A stretch of 35,170 nucleotides of DNA. Source: an uncultured Bacteroidales bacterium (GTDB lineage Bacteria > Bacteroidota > Bacteroidia > Bacteroidales > Bacteroidaceae). The notes under the pieces are model-generated. The model was not told where the DNA came from, did no database searches, and saw only the letters and a list, made by a program, of their open reading frames with translations. The translations under genes and the position numbers were made by a program. Numbering within the stretch: position 1 is the stretch's first letter; each line of letters begins with the position of its first letter. The DNA is taken from positions 1 through 35,170 of the forward strand of contig CADCCR010000052.1 in assembly GCA_902799985.1 (NCBI GenBank), in the 5' to 3' direction. Shown one piece after another: positions 8,286 to 17,146 of the stretch.

Positions 8286-8382
8286 AACTTTTTCAAAGCC
8301 TTGGAAATATATTTCAAAGCCACTAAAATATATTTCCAAGGCTTTGAAATATATTTCCGTGCCACTGAAAAAGTTTTTATCC
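8286..8382. repeat. AT-rich 21-bp palindromic tandem repeat, copy 1
   Basis: About four units of roughly 21 bp repeat a near-palindromic core GAAATATATTTC, separated by CAAAGCCTT- or AGTGGC-like spacers. The array is flanked by an AAAGTTTT edge. A second copy at 33286-33385 matches it in the same order and orientation, including a CACTGAAAAAGTTTT-like boundary. The region 8210-8430 holds no other recognisable feature. Confidence 0.75.
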
Positions 8383-8430
8383 GCGGGGAGACGAATTTGC
8401 ATTCCCTGCGAAAGCAATTTGTACCATTGG

Positions 8431-8470
8431 AACAAAGAAAGCCCTCGCGAGGGTTTAATCCCGCGAGGGC
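8431..8470 (-). terminator. Intrinsic terminator of tmRNA
   Basis: On the minus strand GCCCTCGCG and CGCGAGGGC (8470-8441) form a 9-bp GC-rich stem around a 12-nt loop, followed by TTTCTTTGTT. It lies 9 bp past the tmRNA 3' end. Confidence 0.85.
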
Positions 8471-8479
8471 GTAACAAAG

Positions 8480-8881
8480 TGGAGCTGGAGGGGATTGAAC
8501 CCTCGTCCAAACAGGGACATCCCAGGCTTTCTACACGCTTATTCCGGACTTCATTTTCGTGCACTGGCAAGACCCGGACCACCAACCACTGCCTTATTCT
8601 CTAAGAGCTTCATTCGGGGATAGAGACGTCTCCCCGGACTATTTCCGATTTTCCTGCACCGCTTTGCCAGACGCTTCGGAACAACAGCTTCTGAGCGATG
8701 TCTCGTCTCAGCACCTGGTGCCGAGATTAGGCCAGTAACCTACTGTGCTTCGGTTAGGCAGCGAGAGCGTAAGTGTTTTCGCCAATTAAATTGTCGGAAG
8801 TCAGAGATTAAAGAGAGCGGCCGCCAACTCTCTGCGTGCTTACACTGGCACCTCATCCTGCTGTCAAATCCAGTCAGCCCC
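8480..8881 (-). ncRNA. ssrA: tmRNA (ssrA)
   Basis: On the minus strand the 5' end reads GGGGCTGACTGGATTTGACA, the standard tmRNA start, and the 3' end reads GGGTTCAATCCCCTCCAGCTCCA, the T-arm and acceptor. GGGGCTG pairs with CAGCTCC as the acceptor stem. The next genomic bases are CTT, so the terminal CCA is not encoded. The length is 402 nt. The tag frame at 8783-8754 reads G-E-N-T-Y-A-L-A-A then TAA, close to the GENNYALAA/GETNYALAA tags of Bacteroidota. It rescues stalled ribosomes with SmpB and tags the product for proteolysis. It has its own promoter (8910-8940) and terminator and runs against the exopolysaccharide genes on either side. Confidence 0.95.
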
Positions 8882-8909
8882 GATGCGACGTGTCTAGTCT
8901 ATTTGGCCG

Positions 8910-8940
8910 CAAAGGTACGAAGAAAATCGGAAACGGCAAA
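8910..8940 (-). promoter_or_regulatory. tmRNA promoter
   Basis: On the minus strand TTTG (8940-8937), 19 bp and TACCTTTG (8917-8910) match the Bacteroidota -33/-7 consensus. The -7 box ends about 28 bp upstream of the tmRNA mature 5' end, which leaves room for a short processed leader. Confidence 0.8.
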
Positions 8941-9022
8941 CTTATTCAGGTTTTTTTTCAGTTCAAGGCACAAACACGCAATAAATTGGCAACTCCATAC
9001 GTTATATATACATAAAATTATG

Positions 9023-9030
9023 TACCTTCG
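9023..9030 (+). promoter_or_regulatory. Possible -7 box of the second exopolysaccharide operon
   Basis: TACCTTCG departs from TAnnTTTG at one position and lies 66 bp upstream of the ATG at 9097. No convincing -33 element is seen. Confidence 0.4.
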
Positions 9031-9096
9031 CGCCGGAAAAGCCATACCTGGCAGCCATGGGAACAAAACCGACTAATAAAAACACAGCAACAATAC

Positions 9097-11391
9097 ATGA
9101 AAAGATTTCTATTTGCCCTGATGCTGGCACTGTTTGCCGCAGGCCAGGCATCGGCACAGATGAGCGATGAAGATGTAATAGAATTCGCAAAGGAACAGCA
9201 CGAAGCAGGCAAGAGCCCGACAGCCATTCTGCTGGAGCTACAGAAAAAAGGCGTGAAGAAGGACCAGCTTCTGCGCCTGAAGGCTCAATATGAATCAATG
9301 CAAAGCGAAGGCGGCCTGTCCATAGCCGATGCCAGCGCACCCGCAGGTGTCGGAGACCGCATGCGCCAGGCAAACGGCGGCACTCAGACGAGGGCTTCGG
9401 AGTCGGACGTTGCGCCTATCGTTAGCAAAACAGCCACAGGCGGCATGCAGATTTTCGGCCACGACATATTCCAAAACGACAAGCTTTCCTTCGAGCCGAA
9501 CATGAACATTGCAACGCCGGCCAGCTACGTCCTCGGCCCGGGCGACGAAGTGCTGATTGACGTCTACGGCACATCGCAAAGCAGCAAGAAATATCCCGTG
9601 TCCCCCGAAGGAACCATCATCGTCGAGAAGATAGGCCCTGTCCATGTGTCCGGCCTGACCATCGACGAGGCTCAGGCTAAAGTAAGCGCCAAGATGGGAC
9701 TGCACTATCAGGGTTCCAGCATCAAACTGACAGTTGGGCAGACACGCACGGTCGTCATCAACGTACTTGGCGAAGTAATCAATCCCGGCACCTACACCCT
9801 GTCGGCCTTCTCCACCGTCTTCAACGCACTCTACCTGGCAGGTGGCGTCACCGATATCGGCACCCTGCGAAACATCAAGGTGAGCCGAGGCGGTAAAATC
9901 GTTTCCAAGATTGACGTCTACGACTACATCGTCAATGGAAGGCTCTCGGGGAACATCATGCTGCAGGACAACGATGCCATCATCGTGGGCGCCTACGATG
10001 CACTCGTGCAGATTGATGGAACCGTCAAGCGCCCCATGTACTACGAGATGAAGGAGGGCGAAACGCTGAAGTCCTTGCTGGAATATGCCGGAGGATACAA
10101 AAGCGAAGCCAACAAGAGCGTCGTCAGCGTGGAACGCAAGACAGATAGCGGCCTTACCGTCCACACGGTGAACGAGTGGGACTTCGCCTCCTTTGTCATC
10201 CAGGACGGAGACTTCGTGGGAGTCAAGGGCATAATAGGCAGGTATCAGAACATGGTTCAGGTGACCGGTGCTGTGTTCTATCCTGGACACTACGAAATGT
10301 CGAACCAATGCAACAGCGTCCGAACCCTGGTGGAGAAAGCGGGCGGCATCAAGGAGAATGCCTTCACCGACCGCGTAGTGCTGTTCCGCATGAACGAGAA
10401 CCGCAAACGCAAATCCATGAGCATCGACCTCACGAGCATTCTTTCCGGCAGCGCTCCCGACGTGATTCTGGAGAACGAAGACTCGCTGGCAATTGAATCC
10501 GACGAAGAAATCGTCAAGAACCGCAAGTACTATGTCTACGGTCCTATCGTCCGTCCGGGGTCCTATCAGTTCGTGGAAGGCATGACGCTGGAAGACGCCA
10601 TTATCGCAGCGGGAGGCCTGAAGGAAGAGGCCCTGCTGGGCAACATCGAAGTTGCACGACGCCTGCAATACACCGACGAGAGCGACCCGACATTCAACAA
10701 GAAAGCAAAAATCTATACCTTCGAAGTTGAAAAAGGACTGCCGGTGAGGGAGGGACAAGGGTTCATTCTGAAGCCGTTCGATGTGATTACGGTAAAACGG
10801 GATCCCGAATATGCCGACGTAACCATGGTGCAAATCACCGGCGAAGTCAAGTATCCTGGCAACTATAGCCTTCGAAGCAGAGACGAACGCTTGAGCGACC
10901 TGATAGCACGCGCCGGCGGACTGACCGATGCCGGATTTGCCGAGGGAGCACGCTTCAGCCGCGCCCTGACACAAGAAGAAAGGGAACGAGCAACACAACT
11001 TCTCGAAATGGCTCACAGTGCCGACACCATCGACGTCAACAAAATCACTATCAAGAACAGATACTCCGTCGGCGTTGACCTTCCCACAGCAATGAGCAAT
11101 CCCGGCGGTGACAAGGACATCATCCTTCGCAACGGCGACCAGATAGAGATTCCGCAGCGCAACAATACCGTACGCATCACAGGAGATGTGCTCTACCCCA
11201 ACACCATACCCTTCATCGAGGGTAAGTCCCCCTCGTACTATATCAACCAGGCGGGAGGTGTCAGCAGCAGGGGACAACGCAGCAAGGCATTCATCATCTA
11301 TGCCAACGGACAAGTGAGTCGCTTGAACCACGGTCGTGTCAGCACCCTCTCCACCATCGGAGCCATCCTCATCACCGCACTCAGGAGGTAA
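9097..11391 (+). CDS. Polysaccharide export outer-membrane protein with six SLBB repeats
   Basis: This 764-residue protein has a signal peptide (about 1-20, ending ASAQ) but no lipobox cysteine, unlike the lipoprotein Wza of E. coli. Residues about 133-215 form the polysaccharide-export domain (YVLGPGDEVLIDVYG). Six SLBB-type repeats follow at about 218-262, 303-346, 386-432, 478-524, 577-622 and 692-736, each with a G.V..PG.Y-like start and an AGG(V/Y/I/L) turn. It is about twice the length of Wza because of the extra repeats, a form common in Bacteroidota. It probably forms the periplasmic/outer-membrane export channel, working with the Wzz-like protein 57 bp downstream. It is the first gene of the second exopolysaccharide operon. 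Confidence 0.9.
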   Translation: MKRFLFALMLALFAAGQASAQMSDEDVIEFAKEQHEAGKSPTAILLELQKKGVKKDQLLRLKAQYESMQSEGGLSIADASAPAGVGDRMRQANGGTQTRASESDVAPIVSKTATGGMQIFGHDIFQNDKLSFEPNMNIATPASYVLGPGDEVLIDVYGTSQSSKKYPVSPEGTIIVEKIGPVHVSGLTIDEAQAKVSAKMGLHYQGSSIKLTVGQTRTVVINVLGEVINPGTYTLSAFSTVFNALYLAGGVTDIGTLRNIKVSRGGKIVSKIDVYDYIVNGRLSGNIMLQDNDAIIVGAYDALVQIDGTVKRPMYYEMKEGETLKSLLEYAGGYKSEANKSVVSVERKTDSGLTVHTVNEWDFASFVIQDGDFVGVKGIIGRYQNMVQVTGAVFYPGHYEMSNQCNSVRTLVEKAGGIKENAFTDRVVLFRMNENRKRKSMSIDLTSILSGSAPDVILENEDSLAIESDEEIVKNRKYYVYGPIVRPGSYQFVEGMTLEDAIIAAGGLKEEALLGNIEVARRLQYTDESDPTFNKKAKIYTFEVEKGLPVREGQGFILKPFDVITVKRDPEYADVTMVQITGEVKYPGNYSLRSRDERLSDLIARAGGLTDAGFAEGARFSRALTQEERERATQLLEMAHSADTIDVNKITIKNRYSVGVDLPTAMSNPGGDKDIILRNGDQIEIPQRNNTVRITGDVLYPNTIPFIEGKSPSYYINQAGGVSSRGQRSKAFIIYANGQVSRLNHGRVSTLSTIGAILITALRR

Positions 11392-11448
11392 GTACATAAA
11401 AGCATTCAGTCACCTTACCACTTTGACCTATCAACAGGAAAGAAAATC

Positions 11449-12501
11449 ATGGAAGAAAAGAAAGACAACATACTGGATTTGACGAAAATCGTTCCTTTGC
11501 TACTCAAGAAATGGAAACTGTATGCCGGGTGCATTGCAGGCGTCATCGTCTTTTCCCTCGCATTCGTGTTCACCATTCCACGCTACTACTCATGCCAGAT
11601 AATGCTCGCCCCCGAAAGCAGCGGAGGAGGCATGAACTCCATCCTAAGTTCCTTCGGATTCGGAGAAGCAAACAGCACCGACGATGCCATCTCGCCCCAC
11701 CTCTACCCGGACCTGATGGAATCGAAGGACTTCATCGTCTCCCTGTTCCCCGTCGAAATTACCACCAAGAACGGCGAACTGACTACATCATATTATGAGT
11801 ACCTGCTGCACCACACAAAGAACCCCTGGTATCTGAAGCTCTTCGGGAAACTGCAGAAGATGATAAAACCGAAGAAAGAGAAGTTCACCGCAAGCGGAGT
11901 GGAAGGAAAAACAACCTCTCCTGCCTTCCTGCTGAGCGAGGACGAATACAACATCGCAAACATGGTGACCAGCAAGATACAGTGCAATTACGACAAGAAG
12001 ACAGGCGTAGTGTCCGTTTCCGTGAACGACCAGGACCCGCTGGTCTGTGCACTGATTGCCGACACCGTCAGCAGAAAGCTGCAGGACTTTATCCTGGAAT
12101 ACCGCACGAAGAAAGCCCGCAATGACCTGGAGTATACACAGCGCATCTACGATCAGACAAAGGCGGAATATGAAGAGAGCAACGAAAACTACGTTGCCGC
12201 TGTGGATGCCAACTGGGACATCGTAAATGAGACGGCGAAAGCACGGCTGGAGGCTCTCTCCAATGACAAGACGCTGAAGTACCAAACCTTCTCCGCCACC
12301 TCGCAGAAGCTGGAGGCTGCCAAGGCAAAGCTGCAGGAAGCCATTCCCGTCACCACGATACTGCAAGGTGCATCCGTACCCCAGAAGCCGGCCGGACCGA
12401 AGCGGATGCTGATTACAATTGCCCTGATGTTCGTGGCATGCTTCATATGCTCCGTCTATATTCTTAACACAGACAGTAGCTGGAAAGGGCGACCGCAATA
12501 G
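11449..12501 (+). CDS. Wzz-like chain-length determinant
   Basis: This 350-residue protein has the co-polymerase layout: a short cytoplasmic N-terminus (DLTKIVPLLLKKWKLY), TM1 at about 24-43, a large periplasmic part with a helical region (about 210-290), the Pro/Gly-rich KPAGPKRM motif, and TM2 at about 317-338. It ends 12 residues later, so there is no fused tyrosine-kinase domain. Such proteins set polymer length and link polymerase to the export channel. It sits between the export protein and the EpsG-like polymerase. Confidence 0.85.
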   Translation: MEEKKDNILDLTKIVPLLLKKWKLYAGCIAGVIVFSLAFVFTIPRYYSCQIMLAPESSGGGMNSILSSFGFGEANSTDDAISPHLYPDLMESKDFIVSLFPVEITTKNGELTTSYYEYLLHHTKNPWYLKLFGKLQKMIKPKKEKFTASGVEGKTTSPAFLLSEDEYNIANMVTSKIQCNYDKKTGVVSVSVNDQDPLVCALIADTVSRKLQDFILEYRTKKARNDLEYTQRIYDQTKAEYEESNENYVAAVDANWDIVNETAKARLEALSNDKTLKYQTFSATSQKLEAAKAKLQEAIPVTTILQGASVPQKPAGPKRMLITIALMFVACFICSVYILNTDSSWKGRPQ

Positions 12502-12510
12502 TTGTTGAAC

Positions 12511-13557
12511 ATGGATATACTGATTCTGTCCGTCTTTGCCATTGTAGTTGTCCTTTCATTCATAGAGGACTACATGTCTGTATGGCAGAAGATGATTATC
12601 CTTTTCACCGTTGGCATTGCCTTGATATGTCTCTCCACATTCAAGCCGATGACGACCGCCGATGCCAGCAACTATGAGATATTCTTCTACAACAACGACG
12701 ACACATTCATAGAGGTGTCCACGGAGCCGACCTACATATACATGAGTCGGCTCTATCTGTCGTTTGGACTCGGCATCACGGCCATCTTCTTTACATACGC
12801 CCTGCTGTCGATACCGCTGAAACTGGTACTGCTCTGGAAGATGACGACTCCCTATGTATTCACCGCCATGATAGTGTACGTAGGCGTCTATTTTCCGCTG
12901 CACGATGTTGTGCAGATACGTTGCGGCGTGGCTGTGGCTTTCGTCCTTCTGGCACTGATTCCATTGGCCGAGCGGCAATACCTCAAGGCCTACGCGCTAC
13001 TGGTAGTTGCCACGCTATTCCACTATTCCAGCCTGGCCTTCCTGCCAATCTTTCTGGTGGGCAACATGAAGATAAACAAGTACTGGAAATACCTGCTTGC
13101 AGCAGCCATCCCCGTCTATATGCTGCTCTACCTTGCAGGCTTCAGCGCTTTCAGCCTCATACCCAAGTCGCTGATAGAAGGCAAACTGGACATCTACAAG
13201 GACATGAGCGATGCGGGTTACTGGGACAAGTATATACCATACAAGCAGATTCCTTTTCTGGCCGAGTTTGGGCTGCTATGCTTCTTCCTCTACTTCTACG
13301 ACACAATAGAGAAGCATTGCAAATACGCCCACATACTCATTAAGGTGATTGCACTTGAGATAGGATACCTCTTCATGTTTGCAGAGGTCGAGGTGCTGGG
13401 CAACCGCCTTCACGAACTCTTCGGCATGTTCAATGTGCTGGCCTACACGCAATTGCTGTACATCATCAAACCACGTTATGCCGTCCGTATTGGCTTGGCG
13501 GCATTCTCGCTAATATATTATCTCGCACAAATGTACAACGAGGTTTATTTCCACTGA
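12511..13557 (+). CDS. EpsG-like polysaccharide polymerase (Wzy-type)
   Basis: This roughly 348-residue protein is strongly hydrophobic, with about ten predicted membrane segments, and resembles the EpsG family (PF14897). Typical parts are FKPMTTADASNYEIFF near residue 45-60, then VVQIRCGVAVAFVLLALIPL and LLVVATLFHYSSLAFLPIFL. The first (ADxxNY) and the HYSS region are the conserved polar sites in EpsG-like proteins. I chose the ATG at 12511 (MDILILSV); a TTG at 12502 directly after the previous stop would add three residues. It most likely polymerises repeat units at the periplasmic face of the inner membrane. Confidence 0.8.
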   Translation: MDILILSVFAIVVVLSFIEDYMSVWQKMIILFTVGIALICLSTFKPMTTADASNYEIFFYNNDDTFIEVSTEPTYIYMSRLYLSFGLGITAIFFTYALLSIPLKLVLLWKMTTPYVFTAMIVYVGVYFPLHDVVQIRCGVAVAFVLLALIPLAERQYLKAYALLVVATLFHYSSLAFLPIFLVGNMKINKYWKYLLAAAIPVYMLLYLAGFSAFSLIPKSLIEGKLDIYKDMSDAGYWDKYIPYKQIPFLAEFGLLCFFLYFYDTIEKHCKYAHILIKVIALEIGYLFMFAEVEVLGNRLHELFGMFNVLAYTQLLYIIKPRYAVRIGLAAFSLIYYLAQMYNEVYFH

Positions 13558-13583
13558 GAACCCCCTCACGATTATATTCAGAC

Positions 13584-14699
13584 ATGAAAGCACGACTCAT
13601 ACTAACATTCCTAAGTCTTCTGTCCCTGGTGCACATGGCAAAAGCAGACGGGCCGCAGGGATTTCCCATCATTGCCGACATCCTACATACCGATTTGTAT
13701 GATGCCAAACGGTTCCGCGACATACACAAGGCTGGCTTCAATGCCTGTATGTGCAGATGCGACACACCCGAAAAGATGCAGGCTGCCCTGAGAAATGCCG
13801 AGAGGCACGACATGAAGGTAATCATGTTCAGCAACCAGTTCATCGACAATCCCGAAAAGAGCATCCCGCTTGTCATGAGGCACGAGGCTCTGTGGCAGTA
13901 CCTGCTTGCCGACGAGCCTACCATGAAGAGATGGAAGAAGCTGAACGAAGTGCAGAAGCGCATCAAGAAGATTGATTCCAACGCCAGATGCTACATCAAT
14001 CTGCTCCCCAACAGCAGCAAGGACGTGCTGAAGGCCATCGGGCTGGACAGCTACCCCGAATACCTGAAAGAGTTCAGCAAGATTGAGCAGCCGCAAATCT
14101 CCTACGACTTCTATCCCGTTCAAGGCAAATCCGTGATGAGCAACAAGTGGTATCCCATGCTGGACGATATCAGGAACGAAAGCCTCCGCACCGGCAAGCC
14201 CTTTTGGGCATACATCCTCTGCGTGCCGCATTTCGTCTATCCGATGCCTACCATCGGGCATCTGCGCCTGCAATGCTATGTCAATCTGGCTTACGGTGCA
14301 CAGGGCATACTCTACTTCTCCTACTCCACCCCCCAGCCCACCGAGCAGTACGACTTCCACGACGGGCCACTGCTGCGCAACGGGCAGAAAGGCCGCACCT
14401 ACAACACCGTCAAGAAGATGAACGCTGAGCTGAAGTCCGTGGCAAGCCTCTTCTGGCGAAGCAAAGTGACGCGCATCGAGCACCGCAAGTGCATTGACGG
14501 GAATGTCCTCGTCTCGCACTTCGAGAAAGACGGCAAACGCTACACCTGCTACGTCAATAAGAGCGCAGACAAAGACGTGACAATAGGCATACCAGCCGGC
14601 ACCCACCTCCTGCGCATCCGCAAGAACATGGAGACCGAAACGGCAAAAGCAGCCTACACGCTCTCGGCCGGAGACATACTCATCTTCTGGGACAGATAA
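13584..14699 (+). CDS. Secreted glycoside-hydrolase-like TIM-barrel protein in the exopolysaccharide operon
   Basis: This 371-residue protein has a signal peptide (about 1-21) and a likely beta/alpha-barrel of the clan GH-A type. Visible pieces are HKAGFNACMCRCD, MKVIMFSNQF, WQYLLADEPTMKRW (E111 is a candidate acid/base), YINLLP, ISYDFYPV (Y174-D175) and AYGAQGILYFSYSTP. The C-terminal part (from about 290) looks like the small beta domain that often follows GH-A barrels. I cannot assign a GH family. In the operon it lies 26 bp after the polymerase and before a transferase, so an exopolysaccharide-trimming or release function is plausible inference. Confidence 0.65.
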   Translation: MKARLILTFLSLLSLVHMAKADGPQGFPIIADILHTDLYDAKRFRDIHKAGFNACMCRCDTPEKMQAALRNAERHDMKVIMFSNQFIDNPEKSIPLVMRHEALWQYLLADEPTMKRWKKLNEVQKRIKKIDSNARCYINLLPNSSKDVLKAIGLDSYPEYLKEFSKIEQPQISYDFYPVQGKSVMSNKWYPMLDDIRNESLRTGKPFWAYILCVPHFVYPMPTIGHLRLQCYVNLAYGAQGILYFSYSTPQPTEQYDFHDGPLLRNGQKGRTYNTVKKMNAELKSVASLFWRSKVTRIEHRKCIDGNVLVSHFEKDGKRYTCYVNKSADKDVTIGIPAGTHLLRIRKNMETETAKAAYTLSAGDILIFWDR

Positions 14700-14744
14700 A
14701 GGGCCACCACACCTTCCGTAGGAGGAACAAACGATAAGAACCGA

Positions 14745-15602
14745 ATGAAGAACTGCGTTGTAGTCATACCCATATATAAAGATGTACCCGCGCGAGAGGA
14801 ATGTGCATCCGTCCGCCAGACCTTCCGTATGCTGGGGCGGCACGATATCGTCTTCGTCACACATGCCGGTTGTCGGCTCGACGCCTATCGGGAGATAGTC
14901 GAGGCAGAACGGGGCACTTTGCGCACAGAGCTGTTCGATGCCTGCTACTTCGACTCCACGGCCCACTACAGCGACCTCTGCTTCTCGGAGGAGTTTTACC
15001 TGCGCTTCAAGGACTACGAGTACATGCTCATCTGTCAGACCGACGCTTGGGTCTTCCGCGACGAGCTGGACTATTGGTGCGGAAGGGGCTACGACTATAT
15101 CGGCGCCCCCATCTACTTCCCCTACAACAAAAAGCGATTCACCCGCATCTTCTACGGCATCGGCAACGGCGGATTCTGTCTGCGCAGAATCGGACACTGC
15201 CTCAGCATCATCCGTGCCGACCAGCACAAAGTTTTCCTCAAGCCCCGCATCCTCGCCAAGATATACTGGTACGGATTCCTCTACAACGAGGAGTACACCA
15301 CGCACCCGCTGAAGCGACTGGGACTGCTGCCCCTGTTCATCGCCAAAGTGTTCGGCTTCCGCAACACCATAGCACAGTTCCGCAAGTCGGGCTGCGAGGA
15401 GGATGCCATCCTCTCCTTCTGGGCGCACAATGCCTGGGGGCTGACCTGCCGCGTGCCCGACGAGCTGGAGGCCGCACACTTCTCCATAGAGGTGCACCCC
15501 GAATACCTCTTCAACAAGATGGGCCGCAAACTGCCCTTCGGCTGCCATGCCTTCGGGAAGTGGGACTACGAAAGCTTCTGGAAGAAACACATTGAGATAT
15601 GA
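14745..15602 (+). CDS. DUF5672-type glycosyltransferase-like protein
   Basis: This 285-residue protein has no signal peptide. Its landmarks are CVVVIPIYKD at the start, YEYMLICQTDAWVF (D100 in a DxD-like strand), YDYIGAPIY (118-124) and GNGGFCLRR (140-148), then EEDAILSFWAH. YIGAP and GNGGFxLR are the defining motifs of the DUF5672 group (PF18922), found in O-antigen and capsule clusters. Its TGA overlaps the start of the following GT2 (ATGA), so both are translated from one message. Donor and acceptor are unknown. Confidence 0.75.
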   Translation: MKNCVVVIPIYKDVPAREECASVRQTFRMLGRHDIVFVTHAGCRLDAYREIVEAERGTLRTELFDACYFDSTAHYSDLCFSEEFYLRFKDYEYMLICQTDAWVFRDELDYWCGRGYDYIGAPIYFPYNKKRFTRIFYGIGNGGFCLRRIGHCLSIIRADQHKVFLKPRILAKIYWYGFLYNEEYTTHPLKRLGLLPLFIAKVFGFRNTIAQFRKSGCEEDAILSFWAHNAWGLTCRVPDELEAAHFSIEVHPEYLFNKMGRKLPFGCHAFGKWDYESFWKKHIEI

Positions 15603-16318
15603 ATATCAAGTTCACCGTCATAACAGTCTGCTATAACGCCTCGGCCACCATCCGCGAGACCATAGCATCAGTCCTCGGCCAGACATACCCCGAGCTGGAA
15701 TATATCGTCGTCGACGGCAAGAGCACCGACGGCACCGTGGAAGTGCTGGAAAGCATCGGCGACGCCAGAATGACATTCATCTCGGAAAAAGACACCGGAA
15801 TCTACAACGCCATGAACAAGGGACTGAACATGGCAAGCGGCGACTACCTGATATTCCTCGGAGCCGACGACACATTCTTCGACCAAGGCGTATTGGAGAG
15901 GGTTGCCGCCAAGCTGACAGGCCACAGCGACGTGGTGTACGGCGACGTCATGCTGAAGACACGCCGCAGACTCTTCAACGGAGCCTTCACCCGCTGGACG
16001 TGGGGGCATCGCAACCTCTGCCACCAGAGCATCTTCTACCCGAAGACCATCTATGGCAGATACCCGTACGACGAGAGATACCGGAGCGTAGCCGACTGGG
16101 ACTACAACCTGCGCCTGCTCGCCGACGGGACGAAGTTCACCTACATCGCAGAGACCATCTGCACCTACAACGATACCGACGGACTCAGCTCGAACACCAA
16201 GGACCGCTCCTTCCTGAAAGAGCGTCGGCAAAAAGTCTGTCAGGCCGTAGGCATCCTCCCCTACTGCTGGGGCATACTGCAACGCGCCAAGAGAAAGATA
16301 ATGAGAGAGAAATGGTAA
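15599..16318 (+). CDS. GT2 glycosyltransferase (WcaA-like)
   Basis: The 239-residue protein begins with the GT-A signature FTVITVCYNASATIRETIASVLGQTY, followed by YIVVDGKSTDGT (D39), KDTGIYNAMNKG and FLGADDTF (D90-D91, the metal-binding pair). The later CHQSIFYPK and ADWDYNLRLL fit the acceptor and catalytic part of WcaA-like enzymes. It starts on the stop of the DUF5672 gene. It is the last intact gene before a 126-bp repeat-rich gap and a damaged GT2. Confidence 0.85.
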   Translation: MNIKFTVITVCYNASATIRETIASVLGQTYPELEYIVVDGKSTDGTVEVLESIGDARMTFISEKDTGIYNAMNKGLNMASGDYLIFLGADDTFFDQGVLERVAAKLTGHSDVVYGDVMLKTRRRLFNGAFTRWTWGHRNLCHQSIFYPKTIYGRYPYDERYRSVADWDYNLRLLADGTKFTYIAETICTYNDTDGLSSNTKDRSFLKERRQKVCQAVGILPYCWGILQRAKRKIMREKW

Positions 16319-16444
16319 ATGGTAAAGTTTTGTAGTTAAGTAGTTATCGCTTCGCTCGTCCTACGGACAGTAGTTAAGCCTATACCTATCCCTCTCCGAG
16401 GAGAGGGGGAAAAAATGGTAAATGGTAAATGATTAAATGATTAA
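16319..16444. repeat. Repeat-rich gap: heptamers, TAGTTAAG repeats and a GC palindrome
   Basis: The gap interrupts an otherwise compact operon. It contains TAAATGG/TAAATGA-type 7-bp repeats at both ends, a TAGTTAAGTAGTTA...TAGTTAAG stretch around an inner inverted segment (16334-16378), and the palindrome CCCTCTCC-GA-GGAGAGGG at 16390-16407. The same palindrome occurs inside genes elsewhere in the window. Confidence 0.6.
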
Positions 16445-16783
16445 ATGGTTTCAGTCTGCATAGCAACATACAACGGAGAACATTATCTGCGCGAGCAGCT
16501 CGACAGCATTCTGGCACAGATAGGCAAAGAGGACGAAGTGGTCATCTCCGACGACAGCTCCACGGACGGGACTCTGGCTCTGATTGAGTCGTACCACGAC
16601 CCGCGAATCCGAGTCCTGCATCACGACCCGAACCTCGTGACCACCACCTTCCCCCTGGACCGCCCCACACACAACTTCGAGAACGCCCTGCGACACGCCA
16701 AAGGCGACATCCTGTTCCTTGCCGACCAGGACGACGTGTCCACATGCGCAACGTCATCCACCCCTCCTATTTCAGCTACATAG
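16445..16783 (+). pseudogene. GT2 glycosyltransferase, N-terminal part of a deleted gene
   Basis: Residues 1-97 are a normal GT-A start: VSVCIATYNGEHYLREQLDSIL, VVISDDSSTDGT and ILFLADQDDV (the DxD-type site). Directly after ADQDDV the frame becomes nonsense and stops at 16783. The remainder of the enzyme resumes in another frame from about 16741. Enzymes of this type normally have roughly 45-55 further residues between DDVW and the next recognisable block, so an internal, out-of-frame deletion is inferred. The start ATG lies directly after heptamer-like repeats. Confidence 0.8.
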
Positions 16784-17088
16784 GCATACACCAGGGAGTG
16801 TGGAGAAACTGGGCGAAAGCCACATACCTGGGATGCTGCATGGCCATGAGGAGAGAAGTCGTCCAGCGCGCCCTGCCATTCCCCAGCACCATGGTGGGGC
16901 ACGACCTCTGGCTGGGCATGATAGCAGACAGATACTTCACCACCAAATTGGTGCGAAAGTCCCTCCTGCGCTACCGCAAACACACAAACAGCAAGACCAC
17001 AAGCGGCGGGAAAAGCAAGAACACACTATGGTTCAAGATACACTACCGCCTGACAATACTAACGCAAATAGCGAAAATGTACATCTGA
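16744..17088 (+). pseudogene. GT2 glycosyltransferase, C-terminal part of a deleted gene
   Basis: This frame carries the missing C-terminal half of the preceding GT2: HPSYFSYIGIHQGVWRNW, ATYLGCCMAMRREVVQRALPFP, MVGHDLWLGMIADRYF and RYRKHTNSKT. The ATG at 16744 is probably not a true start. The GHDLWLG block is the catalytic/acceptor region of these enzymes. It is unlikely to work without the N-terminal sugar-nucleotide domain unless the frames are joined in the true sequence. Confidence 0.8.
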
Positions 17089-17146
17089 ACACACAGACGC
17101 CACAGCAAACGCCACCCCCTCACCACCGAACAAACACACACACACA

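Noticed and set aside
8286-8382. CRISPR array
   Set aside because: The units are contiguous without unique spacers and no cas genes are near.
8268-8585. Minus-strand frame with repeated EIYFKAL peptides, and its counterpart at 33236-33547
   Set aside because: The peptide repeat follows from the 21-bp DNA repeat; the first frame also runs into the tmRNA 3' end. No start site or signal supports translation.
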